Positions 1-11,500 of a DNA stretch of 64,000 bases are shown here, in pieces. The stretch's first letter is position 1, and every line of letters starts with the position of its first letter. The stretch spans positions 4,836,001 through 4,900,000 of the forward strand of contig JASJZH010000004.1 in NCBI GenBank assembly GCA_037178975.1, written 5' to 3'. The notes under the pieces were generated by a model that saw only the letters and a program-made list of their open reading frames with translations, made no database searches and was not told where the DNA came from. Source of the DNA: Oscheius tipulae (taxonomy: Eukaryota; Nematoda; Chromadorea; Rhabditida; Rhabditidae). Made by a program: the position numbers and the translations under genes.

Positions 1-251
1 ATGCGCCATTTTGAAATCGGAGAAAGATATGACATACTGCGCCATTGTAGTACCGGACAAGAAAGACTTGTATCGAGGACTTGTTATCGCTCCAAAAATG
101 GTATTTCTTTTGATCACTACATAATCTTCATCGGTTCAGAGATTTGTCAAGATGTGTTCAAATCGTCTATTCGACTACAAGAGAATCCTGACAAAACGAG
201 TGTATTCTAATAATCACGATAATGTGGCCAAAAACACCAACATTATATTTT
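1..251 (+). CDS. Possible 3' end of an unrecognised gene (partial)
   Basis: An open frame enters from the left edge (frame 2) and reads ...TYCAIVVPDKKDLYRGLVI..., which looks like ordinary protein. A plausible short intron from about 111 to 149 (GTATTT..TTCAG) would join it to a basic tail ending at a stop near 251. I do not recognise the family, and only about 60 residues are present. The codon pattern and the splice signals are the only support, so this could also be chance sequence. The 250-640 stretch that follows holds no convincing gene and would serve as the upstream region of the V-ATPase gene. Confidence 0.3.
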
Positions 252-642
252 CTAATCTCTTCAAAAATAGGAATTATCCGATATAACATGTGTCTGACTG
301 GTAATATTCCTAGATTTTGTCTTTCTATTCCTGTAATTATTAAATTTTTTGAACGTTGTTGGTCTTCTTCTTTGTTTCTATCGGGTAACTTTACCTGAAT
401 TCCTCTACAAACTTGTGCATATCTAAAATCGTAGGGTTTATGTATGAGGTGCTCCAAAACGCGGCGGAAATATTGGGTCTCGAAACGCAGCCTGCGATCA
501 ATTCAAAGGCCAGTTCGCTTGGTGGTTATTGGTCTTTGCAATTCCAAAACCTCTATCCTTTTTAAGTTCCATTCCATTTACTCCTTTCCATTGCTATATA
601 ACTTCCAACACGCTTCTTGCAGGGTCAAACCTATTCAGCACC

Positions 643-1527
643 ATGGGAATCTCCGACAACGACGTTCAGAAGCAGCTCCGCCACATGATGGCATTCATTG
701 AGCAGGGTACATGGGAATGTTTACAATTTTACAAAATAATCTTTAGAAGCCAATGAAAAAGCTGAGGAGATTGATGCCAAAGCTGAAGAGGAGTTCAACA
801 TCGAAAAGGGACGTCTCGTTCAGCAACAGCGTCAGAAGATTATGGAGTTCTACGAGAAGAAGGAGAAACAAGTCGAGCTTCAGCGAAAGATTCAAGCTTC
901 GAACTCGCTCAATGCCGGTCGTCTGATGTGTCTCAAGGTACAATTTGTTTCGAACACGTCGTTCACACTGGACTTAGGCTCGCGAAGACCACATTCGCCA
1001 CGTTCTCGACGAAGCTAAAGCCAATCTTTCTCGAATTTCTGCTGATTCAGCCCGCTATCCAGCTATTCTCAAGGGACTCATCATGCAGGGTCTCCTCCAA
1101 CTTCTCGAAAAGGAGGTCGTTCTTCGCTGCCGCGAGAAGGATCTCAGTCTCGTGGAACAGCTTCTTCCCGAATGTCTCAACGCCCAATTCCAGCAGTGGG
1201 GAGACAAGACTCACGTAAGTTTTCCTATTTTTTTTTTCGTAAAAAAAAATTTTGTAGGTGAGTATTGACAAGAGTAACTTCTTGCCCTCCAACTCGGCTG
1301 GAGGAGTCGAAGTTTTGGCCAAGGCCGGGAAGATTCGCGTTTCTTCCACTCTCGAGAGCAGACTAGAGCTTATCGCCGGACAGGTAAGTGTTTTCACCTT
1401 TTTATTTTGATTTTCTTTTGACAGCTGAACATTTTTTTTATGTTACTGTTTCATTTTCTTTTAGATCATTCCTCAAATCCGCACGGCTCTCTTCGGTCCC
1501 AACCCCAACAGAAAGTTCTTCGATTGA
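643..1527 (+). CDS. vha-8: V-type proton ATPase subunit E
   Basis: Subunit E forms part of the peripheral stalk that ties the V1 ATPase head to the V0 proton channel on endomembranes and the plasma membrane. Five exons (643-706, 747-937, 978-1214, 1258-1383, 1465-1527) join to 226 codons plus stop, which is the usual length of the family. The protein starts [20 protein letters not shown], continues with the long charged helix ([20 protein letters not shown]), and ends in the globular domain with [18 protein letters not shown] and a final [11 protein letters not shown]. The four introns are 40, 40, 43 and 81 nt. The start is supported by family alignment; a CTTGCAG acceptor about 20 bp upstream suits trans-splicing. 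A polyadenylation signal AATAAA lies at 1715-1720. Identification is secure; the gene symbol follows the C. elegans orthologue. Confidence 0.97.
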
Positions 1528-2022
1528 ACCTCTGCTGTATATTGTACTTTGTCACCCGGTCTCATTCCTGAGCCCTTCTGATCATTCCGCGACCCCTATT
1601 TGTGATAGAAAACCCACTTGCATAGAAGATAAGTATTTTAGACTTCCGTTTTGTAGGAATCAGCCTGCCACTTTTTCTTTAAACCCTAATTCAGATTTCT
1701 TATATACGATTGTCAATAAAGATTTTTATCACAGCGCTGCCATTTTCATGTTTCACGCTGATGGAATGACCACTTTACAACAGGCGCTCTTGTCTTGTCC
1801 GGCCTATTGTTCTGCAGTTGCATTGTTCCAGTTTTCTCTAGATTGACGGTCAAAACTTTTCTCTCCTATCTCTTACTTTATTTGGAAACGTTCATGTATA
1901 GTTTCCCGATACGGGAATAGACATCGCGCAACTAGTTTCTGACTCGTCTGGTCATCAGTCGAGGTCGTTTCGGACAATATTCTCTTCATTTATAACTCAA
2001 CACTTTTAAGAAAGCCAATAGA

Positions 2023-2560
2023 ATGAGACATCTCGTCTGTCTGTCCATCCTTCCCTTCTTTGTGTTTTCTACACAAATTCGATGTTATAAAGGACTAAAA
2101 TACCTGATCGGTCAAGACGCATATCAGGACACGGGTGAGTCATTTTGATAGGAATGAGAAATCTCCAGAATTCTTGCTTGAAAATTTGAAAATTTCTTAA
2201 ATTCCAGAAGATTGCGACAATATATTAGGCTTTGGAGAAAGCTACTGTTACACATTTTTTGAAGAGACAGCGATTCAAGAGGTTACCAAAATGGGCTGCT
2301 CGTCTGTCTTTTGCAATGTGAGTTGCCCATTTTGTACATGAACGAATGTCTTGCAGATGCTCCGAAATACATGTGCCGAATCCACTCTCGGAAACATGAA
2401 AGGGACACTTTGTTGCTGCAATGACAGGTAACAAGAAAGTGTTCTTGACCAAATAGTTCGCAGACATTATTGCAATCGATCAAGCAGGATAGTTCCCTAC
2501 GTCGTTCCCTTACTCCTTTTCTTCCTCGTGGTAGTAGAAGTTCTAATGTGGATGCCTTGA
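2023..2560 (+). CDS. Small secreted Ly6/uPAR-type GPI-anchored protein
   Basis: Four exons (2023-2134, 2208-2317, 2357-2427, 2464-2560) give about 129 residues. The N-terminus MRHLVCLSILPFFVFSTQIR is a signal peptide. The mature part carries about ten cysteines, with the terminal pattern LCCCNDRHYCN that fits the CC....CN closing motif of the Ly6 three-finger fold. The C-terminus ends in a hydrophobic stretch (VVPLLLFFLVVVEVLMW) with almost no tail, as expected for GPI attachment. Such proteins sit on the outer cell surface and often modulate receptors or channels; the partner here is unknown. The signal TAATAAAC follows the stop at about 2589. The fold assignment rests on cysteine spacing alone. 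Confidence 0.75.
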
Positions 2561-3290
2561 AATCAACAACCTCATTATGTTACGGGTCTAATAAACGTAC
2601 TTTGTGCTGGTTCTTAAAGCGGGGACAGCCGAAGTAGCAACAGTAAGAAAGGCGTCTACCAGCTATTTACAAATCTCGTTTGTTTGCTGATCAGAACCAG
2701 TCAGCTCTCTAGCATGTGCAGTTCGTGTTTGATTACCTAACTGTTCATCGGAACAAGTACCAGTCAAAGTCATTCTGAGAAGACTTGTCTGAAAGTAGAT
2801 CCACTCAGATCAGTCCATTCCTTATTCAGTCAGAGAGTGTGTACTCAAAACACTTTTGTTTGTTCTGGCTCCCGCTGCCAGCCGGGAGAGAGAAAGTAGA
2901 TAGACCTCGTTGCTCCGCTGGTGAGAAACCTTCTATTCCCCTCTGTGTCATCCTTCTTTCTTCGTTTACCCAAGTGACTCAGTTTGGATTCACCCACACG
3001 TAGCTCACGCTAATCCAATGGAACAACTCGACTCTTTCCTAAAGTTTCCCACATTGTCCCTCTACAGCATCGTCGTAGTACAAATAGGGTCAGAAACTAT
3101 AATCAGCCCCAATCGGACAGACTAATGAATACAAGACAAGTGTTTTGTTTGCCTTCTGACTCAGATACGGACCGCTACACTTGGCTCCGCGCACGTTCCG
3201 TTTCCATTCATTGCCCAATTGGCCCATGCTTTCGAAACTTCCTACCAGAAACAGACTTTTGACTATGCTTTATTCCAGTAGTTGTCCTTG

Positions 3291-3626
3291 TTAGCCACTA
3301 AGGGCGGGAATGAAGCTGGCATGCATCAATTTGTGAGCGATACAGAGACCGAAAATGATGAGTGAGAGAGCCAAAACGATGGTGGTTACCACCAAAATGC
3401 TCATCCATATAGTCTTGTTCTTCTTTGTCGGCTTCTTTTCTTCCTTCTTTCCCTTGATCTTTCCCTTCTTCGTCTTTTCCTTCGAAGGCGTCGGTTCACT
3501 CTTCAGCTCGTCCACATTGACCTGAATCTTCAGTTCGTCCGTGCCCACTTCCGGATCCTTCTCGTCCGGTAGAGCGAAATGCTGGTCGTGGTCCGGAGCG
3601 GCAGTGTTAACTACTTGATCCATCAT
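3291..3626 (-). CDS. Small single-pass membrane protein, lysine-rich
   Basis: A 111-residue frame starts MMDQVVNTAAPDHDQHFALP, has an acidic stretch, then a strongly basic run (KTKKGKIKGKKEEKKPTKKN), one membrane helix (WMSILVVTTIVLALSLIIFG) and a short tail HKLMHASFIPALSG. The positive block on the N-terminal side of the helix predicts a cytosolic N-terminus, so type II or near tail-anchored. On the minus strand the sequence GGAGTTCAG immediately precedes the ATG and is a good splice acceptor, so either trans-splicing occurs there or a further 5' exon exists. A reverse-strand AATAAA lies near 3268. I do not recognise the family. Confidence 0.6.
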   Translation of the reverse strand: MMDQVVNTAAPDHDQHFALPDEKDPEVGTDELKIQVNVDELKSEPTPSKEKTKKGKIKGKKEEKKPTKKNKTIWMSILVVTTIVLALSLIIFGLCIAHKLMHASFIPALSG

Positions 3627-3771
3627 CTGAACTCCGGTAGATCCTTCGAAAAGGCCAAAAAATACTCACCTTCTTTCAGTAGCGGGAACTTCCAAGTGTC
3701 AATTCTGTCCACTCAGTTCCTGTTGAATCTAATTTCTTGTTCCATCTTGTAAGTTGTGTAATCAACAAAAG

Positions 3772-3891
3772 TTACAAGCGCTTGTATTTGCAAAGGTATT
3801 CTCTCGACGATCCGTTTTTGTCTAAATCTAGGCCACTGTGTACAATTGCCAAGAGCATGCCAAACAGGAGTAAAGTGCGCACTGTTGACAT
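3772..3891 (-). CDS. Possible tiny secreted peptide or 5' exon
   Basis: A 39-codon frame on the minus strand begins MSTVRTLLLFGMLLAIVHSG, a clear signal-peptide shape, and continues LDLDKNGSSREYLCKYKRL before a stop. It lies upstream of the small single-pass gene on the same strand. A GT donor at its end (GCTTGTAAC) means it could be a first exon, but none of the acceptors I tried kept an open frame into the downstream gene, and the downstream protein looks type II rather than secreted. It may be a short independent peptide gene or chance. Confidence 0.3.
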   Translation of the reverse strand: MSTVRTLLLFGMLLAIVHSGLDLDKNGSSREYLCKYKRL

Positions 3892-4355
3892 TTCAAGCAA
3901 CATCGAATTGTCGCCCGACCTTCGTTTCGACAGCCATTAGCCTATCCCCGATGTTATCTAAACTATCCTTTTTGAGTGAAGATGAATAAACTGATAGTTA
4001 CGAAAGGGGTCGTCCGCCCACACAAATGCCTCCAAGCCCATTGAAGTCTGTGAATCATCTCGACGGTATCGATTCTCGAGGCTGTGATAAGCCATTGTCC
4101 CTCGCCCTCTCGTATCTTATTCTCCCATTTTTCCTCTTCTCGGGACGTTCCCTTTCACTGGAACTCATTGAACTGTGGTATTTAGTAGCCGTCCTGTGTT
4201 GATAATAGTGATTCTATGGCCGAAAGGCAAATCTCCTCTCGCAAACTTTCCAAGTTGCCTCCACTACTGGAATTTGTTTCCTCTTGTATTCACGTGACCA
4301 TTTCAATTCTTTTCTTTCTGTTATTCCCATCAAAAGTTGCCCGTTTTTTTTAGGC

Positions 4356-6170
4356 ATGTGGCTTCTATTTGTTCTGCCATTGATTGGAGCACAATTTTTC
4401 GGGGAACAGGCCACAACGCCAGTTTATCAGGGAATTTTCGATCAAGCGGGACAGGCTTTCCAGTCGGCACAAAACTATGGACGAGGTGTAGTCAACTCGA
4501 TTCTCACTCCAATTAAGAATGATCAAGTTTGTAATCACAAACAACAAGCATGAGAACTTTTCAGAGTGACCCGAACCAGAATGGCGGAGTTACCATCCAG
4601 TTTCAACTCCGCAGCTATTCCAATCCTTCCTCCTCTCTTCCAAATGGATACACATGTGTCTGTCCGCCGGGAAAGACGTGTAGTTATTTCAAGACAGACC
4701 CATACTGCTCCTTTGCCTTCACTTTCATTATTTCCACTCCAGAGTAAGTGAATCTGACAGATAGTCTAAAATATATTCAGTCAATCGGTGAGATATCTCA
4801 CAACGGACTTTATTCGTCTCGACTCAAATGGTCAACTGCCGTCTTTGAACGTTGTGGGGGCAAACAAAAGATGGGATGAGAACTTCATTGTCCAGTTGCC
4901 AAGCAAACCTGTAAATTTTTAAAAATTTGAGAAGACGTGGATCTTTCAGTCTGCGATCGACGTTTTCGCTCATCATCTGGGAGCTGTCATCAACCAGGAC
5001 GGATCTCTTGTGGCTGCCGATACTCTGACCCACGCTGACACTTGGGTCGTCCCCCTCAACAGCATTCTTCCAGCTGTCGGAGGCGTCCAGGGCATGATGA
5101 GTCAGAACACTTTCGAGGGAAAACTGCTCGGAACGAGACTATCTCTTTCCTACTCCATCGGATGCTCTGGAAATCTAATCGGACCAGCTTGTGATCTCAG
5201 CTGCACTCAGTCTCCGGTTAACTCACAAACAGCCGCATGTAGGGCCAATTCTACTGGATTCTTCAGTGTCTGTCAGTATCAAAATCAAGGACAGGTTAGT
5301 TAGGATTCTCGAACTAAATTATAACACTGAATTTAGGTGGACAAATGTAAGAATTGTCCTTGGGGAATCCGAGAGGATACATACTGTCAGGATGAGGACG
5401 GTGATGTTCTGGATCCTAAGACTGCGGGAGTAGTCGATACCAGCTACAAAACAGCTACAATCGTTCTGGCAGTCCTTCTAGCCATCACCTTCATTCTCTT
5501 CGTAATTGCTCTAGTCGTCGTTTGTATATCGTGAGTTCATACGTTTAGAAGCTTGTAAAAGTTCCAGTTCTAGCCCTCAATACGCCAGAAAAAGTTTCGA
5601 CTTTATTTTAGACCAATGGTAAATCCATGTGACTAACCAGCTAATTTCACTGGGTTTGGGTTGTTAAGCAGCGTCCGCACTCTAAAAGTTGACCTGATCT
5701 TTTCGCAACATTTTATTTCCAGGAGGAGGAACAGAACTCCGGTCGAGGACGAGATGACGAACTACAAAGGATCAAATGGCGGTCCAGGAGCCCAGCCTCT
5801 TTTGAACGTGAGTGGTTCTAAAATAATGTCATTTATACAGTTACAGTCTTCCTTCCATGACCAGCCGACTCCAATTCCACGATCCAATCCACCAAGTCTC
5901 GATGTGAAACCAATAAGTAAGTACCATCCCATTACTGTTATTCTCTAACGTTTAGCGACTAGACTGACCACTGCCGTTTGATAGTGAGTTAGTGTTGTGC
6001 CGTGACAAAATAACCTTGGAGTCATCAATCATCTGTTTGAAAAATAAACATGACAATTTTCAGAGTCGGCTCTCCGGAAACCAATGATCCCGAATCTAAC
6101 AAACGATACTCGGGACACAAGTTTCAGCAACGAAGTGCCAATGAGACCAAGTAGGAGTGAAGTCGTCTAA
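4356..6170 (+). CDS. Type I membrane protein with cysteine-rich juxtamembrane region
   Basis: Exons 4356-4526, 4565-4743, 4781-4910, 4950-5294, 5337-5530, 5723-5807 and two more join in frame to a stop at 6168-6170, giving about 420 residues. The ATG follows a polypyrimidine-AG acceptor by two bases. A signal peptide (MWLLFVLPLIGAQFFG) leads to a long extracellular domain. Its cysteines include CVCPPGKTC and CSGNLIGPACDLSC, the latter loosely like the end of a DSL or EGF module. One membrane helix (TIVLAVLLAITFILFVIALV) follows near 5460-5520, then RRNRTPVEDE and a proline-rich cytoplasmic tail ending SEVV, which resembles a C-terminal PDZ ligand. A surface receptor or ligand is likely; no named family is certain. 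AATAAA lies near 6276. Confidence 0.75.
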
Positions 6171-6456
6171 TAACTGCCAATCTTCAACCCGTTGATCTTA
6201 ATCCCGGTGCCTTTGCTAGTTAACCAAAATGATCTTCAGCTCAATTGTTGTATATTGTGCAATTCTCCTATCTAATAAACGTTGTTCACACGTTTTTCCA
6301 GCCCCGAATCTGTAATTGTATGCCATTTGAACAAATCCAGTCGGCCCAGCCAGTTATGTTTGTTGGTGGTAATTGCGATGCGACAGTCAAAGTCGAGCCT
6401 TGACCTAACCCCGCCGTTCTCGCACTGTTCGAAAAACCGACTCCACCCTAGTTCAG

Positions 6457-7469
6457 ATGTTTGACATCCCAGTCCCCATGCTCGTTTTTCTCATTTCGAC
6501 TCTACTAGTCACTTTGGCGTCCACGCAGGTTTGTTTTCTTTGTTCTTCATACTTTATCGAGCTGATAGCAATTTACATGGTTTTTATATGAAGCCTCTCT
6601 TTTCAGCTGAAAACGGAATGCTAAATCTGACTCTGATTGCGAGGCTCCTTTATGTCGTTATTTTGTGAACATAGACGATTATAACCAATTATCTCGAGTT
6701 GACTTCCGACTGTAATCCATTTAGCTCGATAAACATGGATCAAACTACAAGAAAAGTTTCAGACAAATGATACTTCGATCGAGGATATGAACTTGTTGGA
6801 GAGAGTGAAGAAGGCGGACGAAATGGCAGCTACTACCACCATCGGTCCTGAGGAGATGAAAAAGGTGCGAGAGACTGAAATGATGAAACTACAAGAGGTC
6901 CGAAACGAACTTTATCGAGCTGTAAATTCATAATTTTTTTAGTAACAGATTCTTCTTCTAGGTTCAGAGTCTGAACACCACGCAGTCTGCTTCGAAGATG
7001 GTCCTGGCTACCCCTCCTCCCGGTCTGCAAGCTTGTTCTCCTCTGGATTGCAACAATAGTAATAGAAGAGTAACTGTCATTTCAACACAATTCGTTTAGG
7101 AGGAACCTGTCTTGGCACGAGAACTTCCTTCATCTGCTTCTGTCAAGTCGGTTTCTCTGGTCGTTCATGTGAGGAAAGTAGGTTTCTGTGTCCATCTCTT
7201 ACTAATCCGATTTTTTTCCAGCTGTCTGCGATTCGGTGAGTAAATACGGTTGTATTGAAGTTTAGGAGCCAAAAGCATAAGGAACAACGTCCTTGTAATT
7301 AGTAATAATCTCTAAAAACTGAATATTCAAGCTTTAAGCATTCTTTATAAAATCTCGATTACAGGTCAGAGACTGTAATGGACGTGGGATCTGTGTTGGA
7401 TCCTCCATCAACCTCAGCTGCTTGTGCAACCTTGGATATGGTGGGCCTCGATGTGAGACTGCCTTTTAG
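6457..7469 (+). CDS. Small secreted protein with two EGF-like repeats
   Basis: Start ATG lies directly after GTTCAG. Exon 1 (6457-6528) encodes only the signal peptide MFDIPVPMLVFLISTLLVTLASTQ. Exon 2 (6763-6921) and exon 3 (6962-7058) encode a polar helical segment, then the first EGF unit spans the next junction (CSPLDCNNRGTC...FICFCQVGFSGRSCEE) and a second follows (CDSVRDCNGRGICVG...LSCLCNLGYGGPRCE) with a stop at 7467-7469. Both carry six cysteines and the GxxxxC end typical of EGF modules. There is no membrane helix, so it is probably a secreted ligand or matrix component. It is 287 bp downstream of the previous gene on the same strand, so co-transcription is possible. AATAAA lies near 7482. 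Confidence 0.8.
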
Positions 7470-8559
7470 AGTACAGAAGTAATAAATGCTCTTGGAACTT
7501 ACTCTCAGTTACGTAAACAAAATCAGTGTGGCGGAAATGCTCGATTATGTTGTGCACCCATTATCTGACCGAGGGAACACCAAGACAATGCCACTCTTGA
7601 ACAGCGGGAATCTACGGAAGACGGACCGGTTGCACAACTGCCACGTCGTGATTAATCCCTGGGTTACGTGCAATAATCGGCCGACAAAGAACACTTGAAT
7701 ATTCGGGATATTTAATGTCTTAAGTGTCCTCTGAAATTACAATTTTAATTCATTAATTAGTTATTCAGATTATTGCCAAAGAAGGTGTCTGAAAGATTAT
7801 CGCTGCAACTTTCTTTGGTGCATGGAGGGGGCGTGGTCAAGAATTTATGGTGCGACCACCTCCTTGAGAGCTTGTCCCTCCTCCCACCGACCTCCCAATT
7901 AGTCAAGTTTGTCTCTTTGATCGGCTTGTCTGTCCAGATAAGAATCCGTTTTATTGTGCAATGTCGAGTCAAGGCCATCTCTCTGTTGATGTCTTTATCT
8001 CATCCTCGACCTCTTCCGGTCTCTTTCTCCCTTGACTGCTTCTATTTCCGTTCCTCGAGTCATGTCGTTGGTTCGAAACCACCACGGCATTCAGGTGCTC
8101 TCTTCCGGTGCGCGACACCTAGTGAAATATTCAGTCAACCGGGATGCTTCCCACCTAAAAAGACCCACTGCTACGAGGCTCTTGTCAATCATTCGACTCG
8201 GATCTTATCTCTTCAGATCCGTCCTCTTCTTGACCAGTTCCTCTATAAAAACAACCCGCTCGCCCATTACACTATTTTGTGCTCATCGGAACGCCAAAGT
8301 TGACAGCTGGGCGTGAACCATGTTTTAGTTGAAGATTAGTCGAGACGACGGTTCCCACGCCCTCTTCTGAAATATTCGTCCTTCGGGTTGAATAGCAGAG
8401 CGAAATCTCTCTCACTGCGTCAAACTTCATTATTCTCTCTCTTTTTATAACCTTACCTTTCCTCCGCTTATTAGTACCTTGAGAAGAGGGTTTATCACTC
8501 GTCTCTCAGCAATCTGACCTCTTTCTCTTTACGGCTTTTTTTTTCAGCAGACTGATGCG
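7470..8559 (+). other. Upstream region of the collagen gene
   Basis: About 1.1 kb without a supportable gene. The plus strand stays open for 176 codons from 7773 to 8303, but that frame has no signal peptide, no domain I know, no splice context and a composition like random pyrimidine-rich DNA. The end, from about 8530, is a long T-run followed by CAG, consistent with an outron and trans-splice site for the gene starting at 8560. Confidence 0.4.
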
Positions 8560-11500
8560 ATGAAAACGTCTGTAGTGTTAGCCGGGGTCGACGGTCCTCA
8601 AAGACGTCGTTCCCCTTTCCGAACTGCTCTCGTCGTCGCTGTTCCACTAGCTGTTCTTCTACTTCTTTTCTATCTTCAGCATCTTAGGATATCGAATTTG
8701 GAGCTGAGGTTGACTCGTCTCGAGCAGCAGGTAGGCAGCTGTGTGTTGGCCCTCTTGACTCCTTCTCACCTGCCCTCATTTGCCTAATACGGCCGCGACT
8801 ATTTGTAGAAGAAGAGTCGCTGTTTTTCACAACGCGCGACCATCTGTGAGCAACAATCGACTCGCAGCTAATCAGAGTTGTTTAAGCCCCCACTATTAAT
8901 GACGCAATCTGCGACCTGGCTGGGATTGAGAGGGAGAAAGGCTGGACTGTTCCACACAAAAAGAGCCGACATCTGCACCAGCTGGGTCTCGTCACTCGTT
9001 AGATATAAGAAATGTCCAACTTCTTGTGACTATCCGTACCGGGGGGAAGTTGAGAAAATAGACTGACCTTGGGTCACGCTACCATCACGAAGTCCATTTG
9101 GTCTCTGTCTAATTCGGGCCTGTCAGCTCAATGCAAAGGTGGGAGATCTCAATATCTGCAGTCCAAACTGCCCATTGCTTTTCTGACAAATTGACGCGCC
9201 TGTTTCCGCCAAGCACTTTCTTTCTCTCAAAAATAAGATCTCCGACCACCCTGTATTGGACCGACTCCGGCTGATTTACGGGCAATTCGACGGACGGAAA
9301 AAGGCTTGCCGCGCAGTCTCTCACTATTTACAGCCGAAATATGAGGGCCAGATGTGAACGGAGCCAGGTGTCGAGACTGTACGGGGAACGGTATTTACTT
9401 CTGAATCGGAAAGTCCCATCTGTCTGTGAGGAAGCCTCTTGACAAATAGACGACCAATTAATCATTCGGTCAAGTGGTCAAGTCAAATAGTTGTTGTCAC
9501 TGTCCTCATCCAATGTTCGAAAGTCATTAGTGGACAGCAAGCAAAAGACCCCTTTCTGTTGAGTCAGTTGTGCCCATTGCTTGTAGCAATAAATTTGAAC
9601 AAATTGCCCGTCCATTAGGAGTCCTCTCGCAAATGTGTTGAAGCAAAAAGGATACTTTTCAGGACATGTCTTCCGTCAAAAAAAGTCTCTCCCGTGTCCC
9701 ACGCCATCTCAACGACTGTGGCTGTCCACCCGGTACGTACTATCCGCTTCTTCCCACTCGTAAACTTTCCCCATGCTGTAATATGTTAATTTCTTATGGA
9801 CGAAAGTATATTTGCGCAGCAGGTGTAACAATAGTCATCCGCGACATGTTACATAGAAATTTGACGAGCGGACATCTTTGTCCGGGTCATTTGAGTCCGA
9901 AGCGCGTATGTGACTCCTAGCAGTTCATCACATAAATCTCATTCGGCGCACATTGTGAAGTGTAGGCCAGGGAGAGGTTGATTGAGTGTGAGATGGATGG
10001 CCAGGTAGTCAGATCAGCTGTGTCACAAAGTGCTAATCTGTCTTAATTTCAGGTCCCAAAGGAGACACAGGACCTCAGGGACCACCGGTTGGTTTTTTAA
10101 TTTCTAGGGAAAGGTTCAAAGACAAGCACCTTTGTGATCGCTCTGTACAGTTTCTATACTCTTTAGGGGCATCGAGGTCTGAATGGCTGGCCTGTAAGTG
10201 ACAGTCTTCTGCTGGTTGACTGTATTCGTTTTATATTTCCCTTTCTGTCGTGATTGTCTTTCTCCAGGGTCCACCTGGTTCTATGCGTCGACGTCCTTCT
10301 TCTTCCACGTCTGCTCCTCTTCCTTCGAACGTCTGTTCTATATTGTGTAGTTAGTAGGCTCTGTGTTTCAGTTGGATCCGAAACTGAGAAGACAACTCCG
10401 TGCCTTCGGAATGCTCTATTCTCCAGACGGAAACGCCATTCAGTTGAGAGGGCTGCCAGGTCCTCCTGGCCCTCCGGTGTGTCTTTCAGTATTTCTCAGT
10501 TTCTGCACAAGCACAAAAAAACTAGGCTTCAAACTCCCAGTCATGGTTCAGTTATTTTCTTGTTTCAGGGTACAAAGGGCGGTCGCGGCTATCCTGGTTT
10601 TCCGGTGTGTTTTCTTTCTTATTTCGCTTCTCCCGCATCGTTCCGTTTCCCTTTTTCCTTTTCCTATCACTGTCCACTTTTTAGGGTCCCATAGGTCTCG
10701 ACGGTCCTCGCGGCCTTCCGGTAAGTTCGAACATTAGGCGGTGTGGTGGAAGTCTAACATTCTTTTCATACTAATGCATGTTGTCCTTATTTCTTTGCCT
10801 ATTCATATGACGACAAGATCTTAAGGGTGTTCCTGGACCAAAGGGGGATCGAGGAGATCGAGGAGTAGCTGGTCCACAAGGGTATCCAGGGCCAAAAGGG
10901 GAACACGGAGGTCAAATCCAAGGGAGAGGAAATTATTCTTCTGCACTATCCAACGTAGTTCCGTCCTGTCCTCCAGGACCTCCTGGATTACCTGGTCCAG
11001 TTGTAGGTTTTCATGTAATAGACAGACATTATGTCTTCTAGGGACCTCCTGGCAGAGAAGGAAGAATCGGACAAAAAGGTGACCGTGGTCTGCCTGGATT
11101 CGATGGCGAGTCAAAAGTCGGCCCAAAGGGGGATCCTGGTGAGAGTGGCAGGGATGGAGTGCCAGGATTGCGCGGACCTCCCGGCGACAGAGGGGAAAAG
11201 GTACGGTTCCAGTCTAGAATCGTGGGGTGTTGTGTTAATGTCGTGCTGTATAGGGAGAGTCGGGAGCCGTCAGCTACAGCCACCGTCATCACGCTGTCAT
11301 ACCCGGACCACCAGGACCACCTGGACCTCCTGGAATTGGACAAATTGGACCCCAAGGAATACCAGGGCATCCTGGTCGACAGGTGTTGTGCTGTTTTCGA
11401 GCTACTTCTTCTGGCGTTCGTTGTAGCGGAATAATATTGTTTTAGGGAGAGAAGGGCGAAAGAGGCCAACAAGGCGAGAAAGGCGATATTGGACTACCTG

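Noticed and set aside
1388-1846. 152-codon plus-strand open frame
   Set aside because: It overlaps the last intron, last exon (in another frame) and 3' untranslated region of the V-ATPase E gene.
8040-8110. tRNA-like B box (GGTTCGAAACC)
   Set aside because: No A box at the right distance, no acceptor stem and no cloverleaf could be formed around it.
7773-8303. 176-codon plus-strand open frame upstream of the collagen gene
   Set aside because: No domain, no signal peptide, no splice or start context, and a pyrimidine-rich composition. It lies where the collagen promoter and outron are expected.
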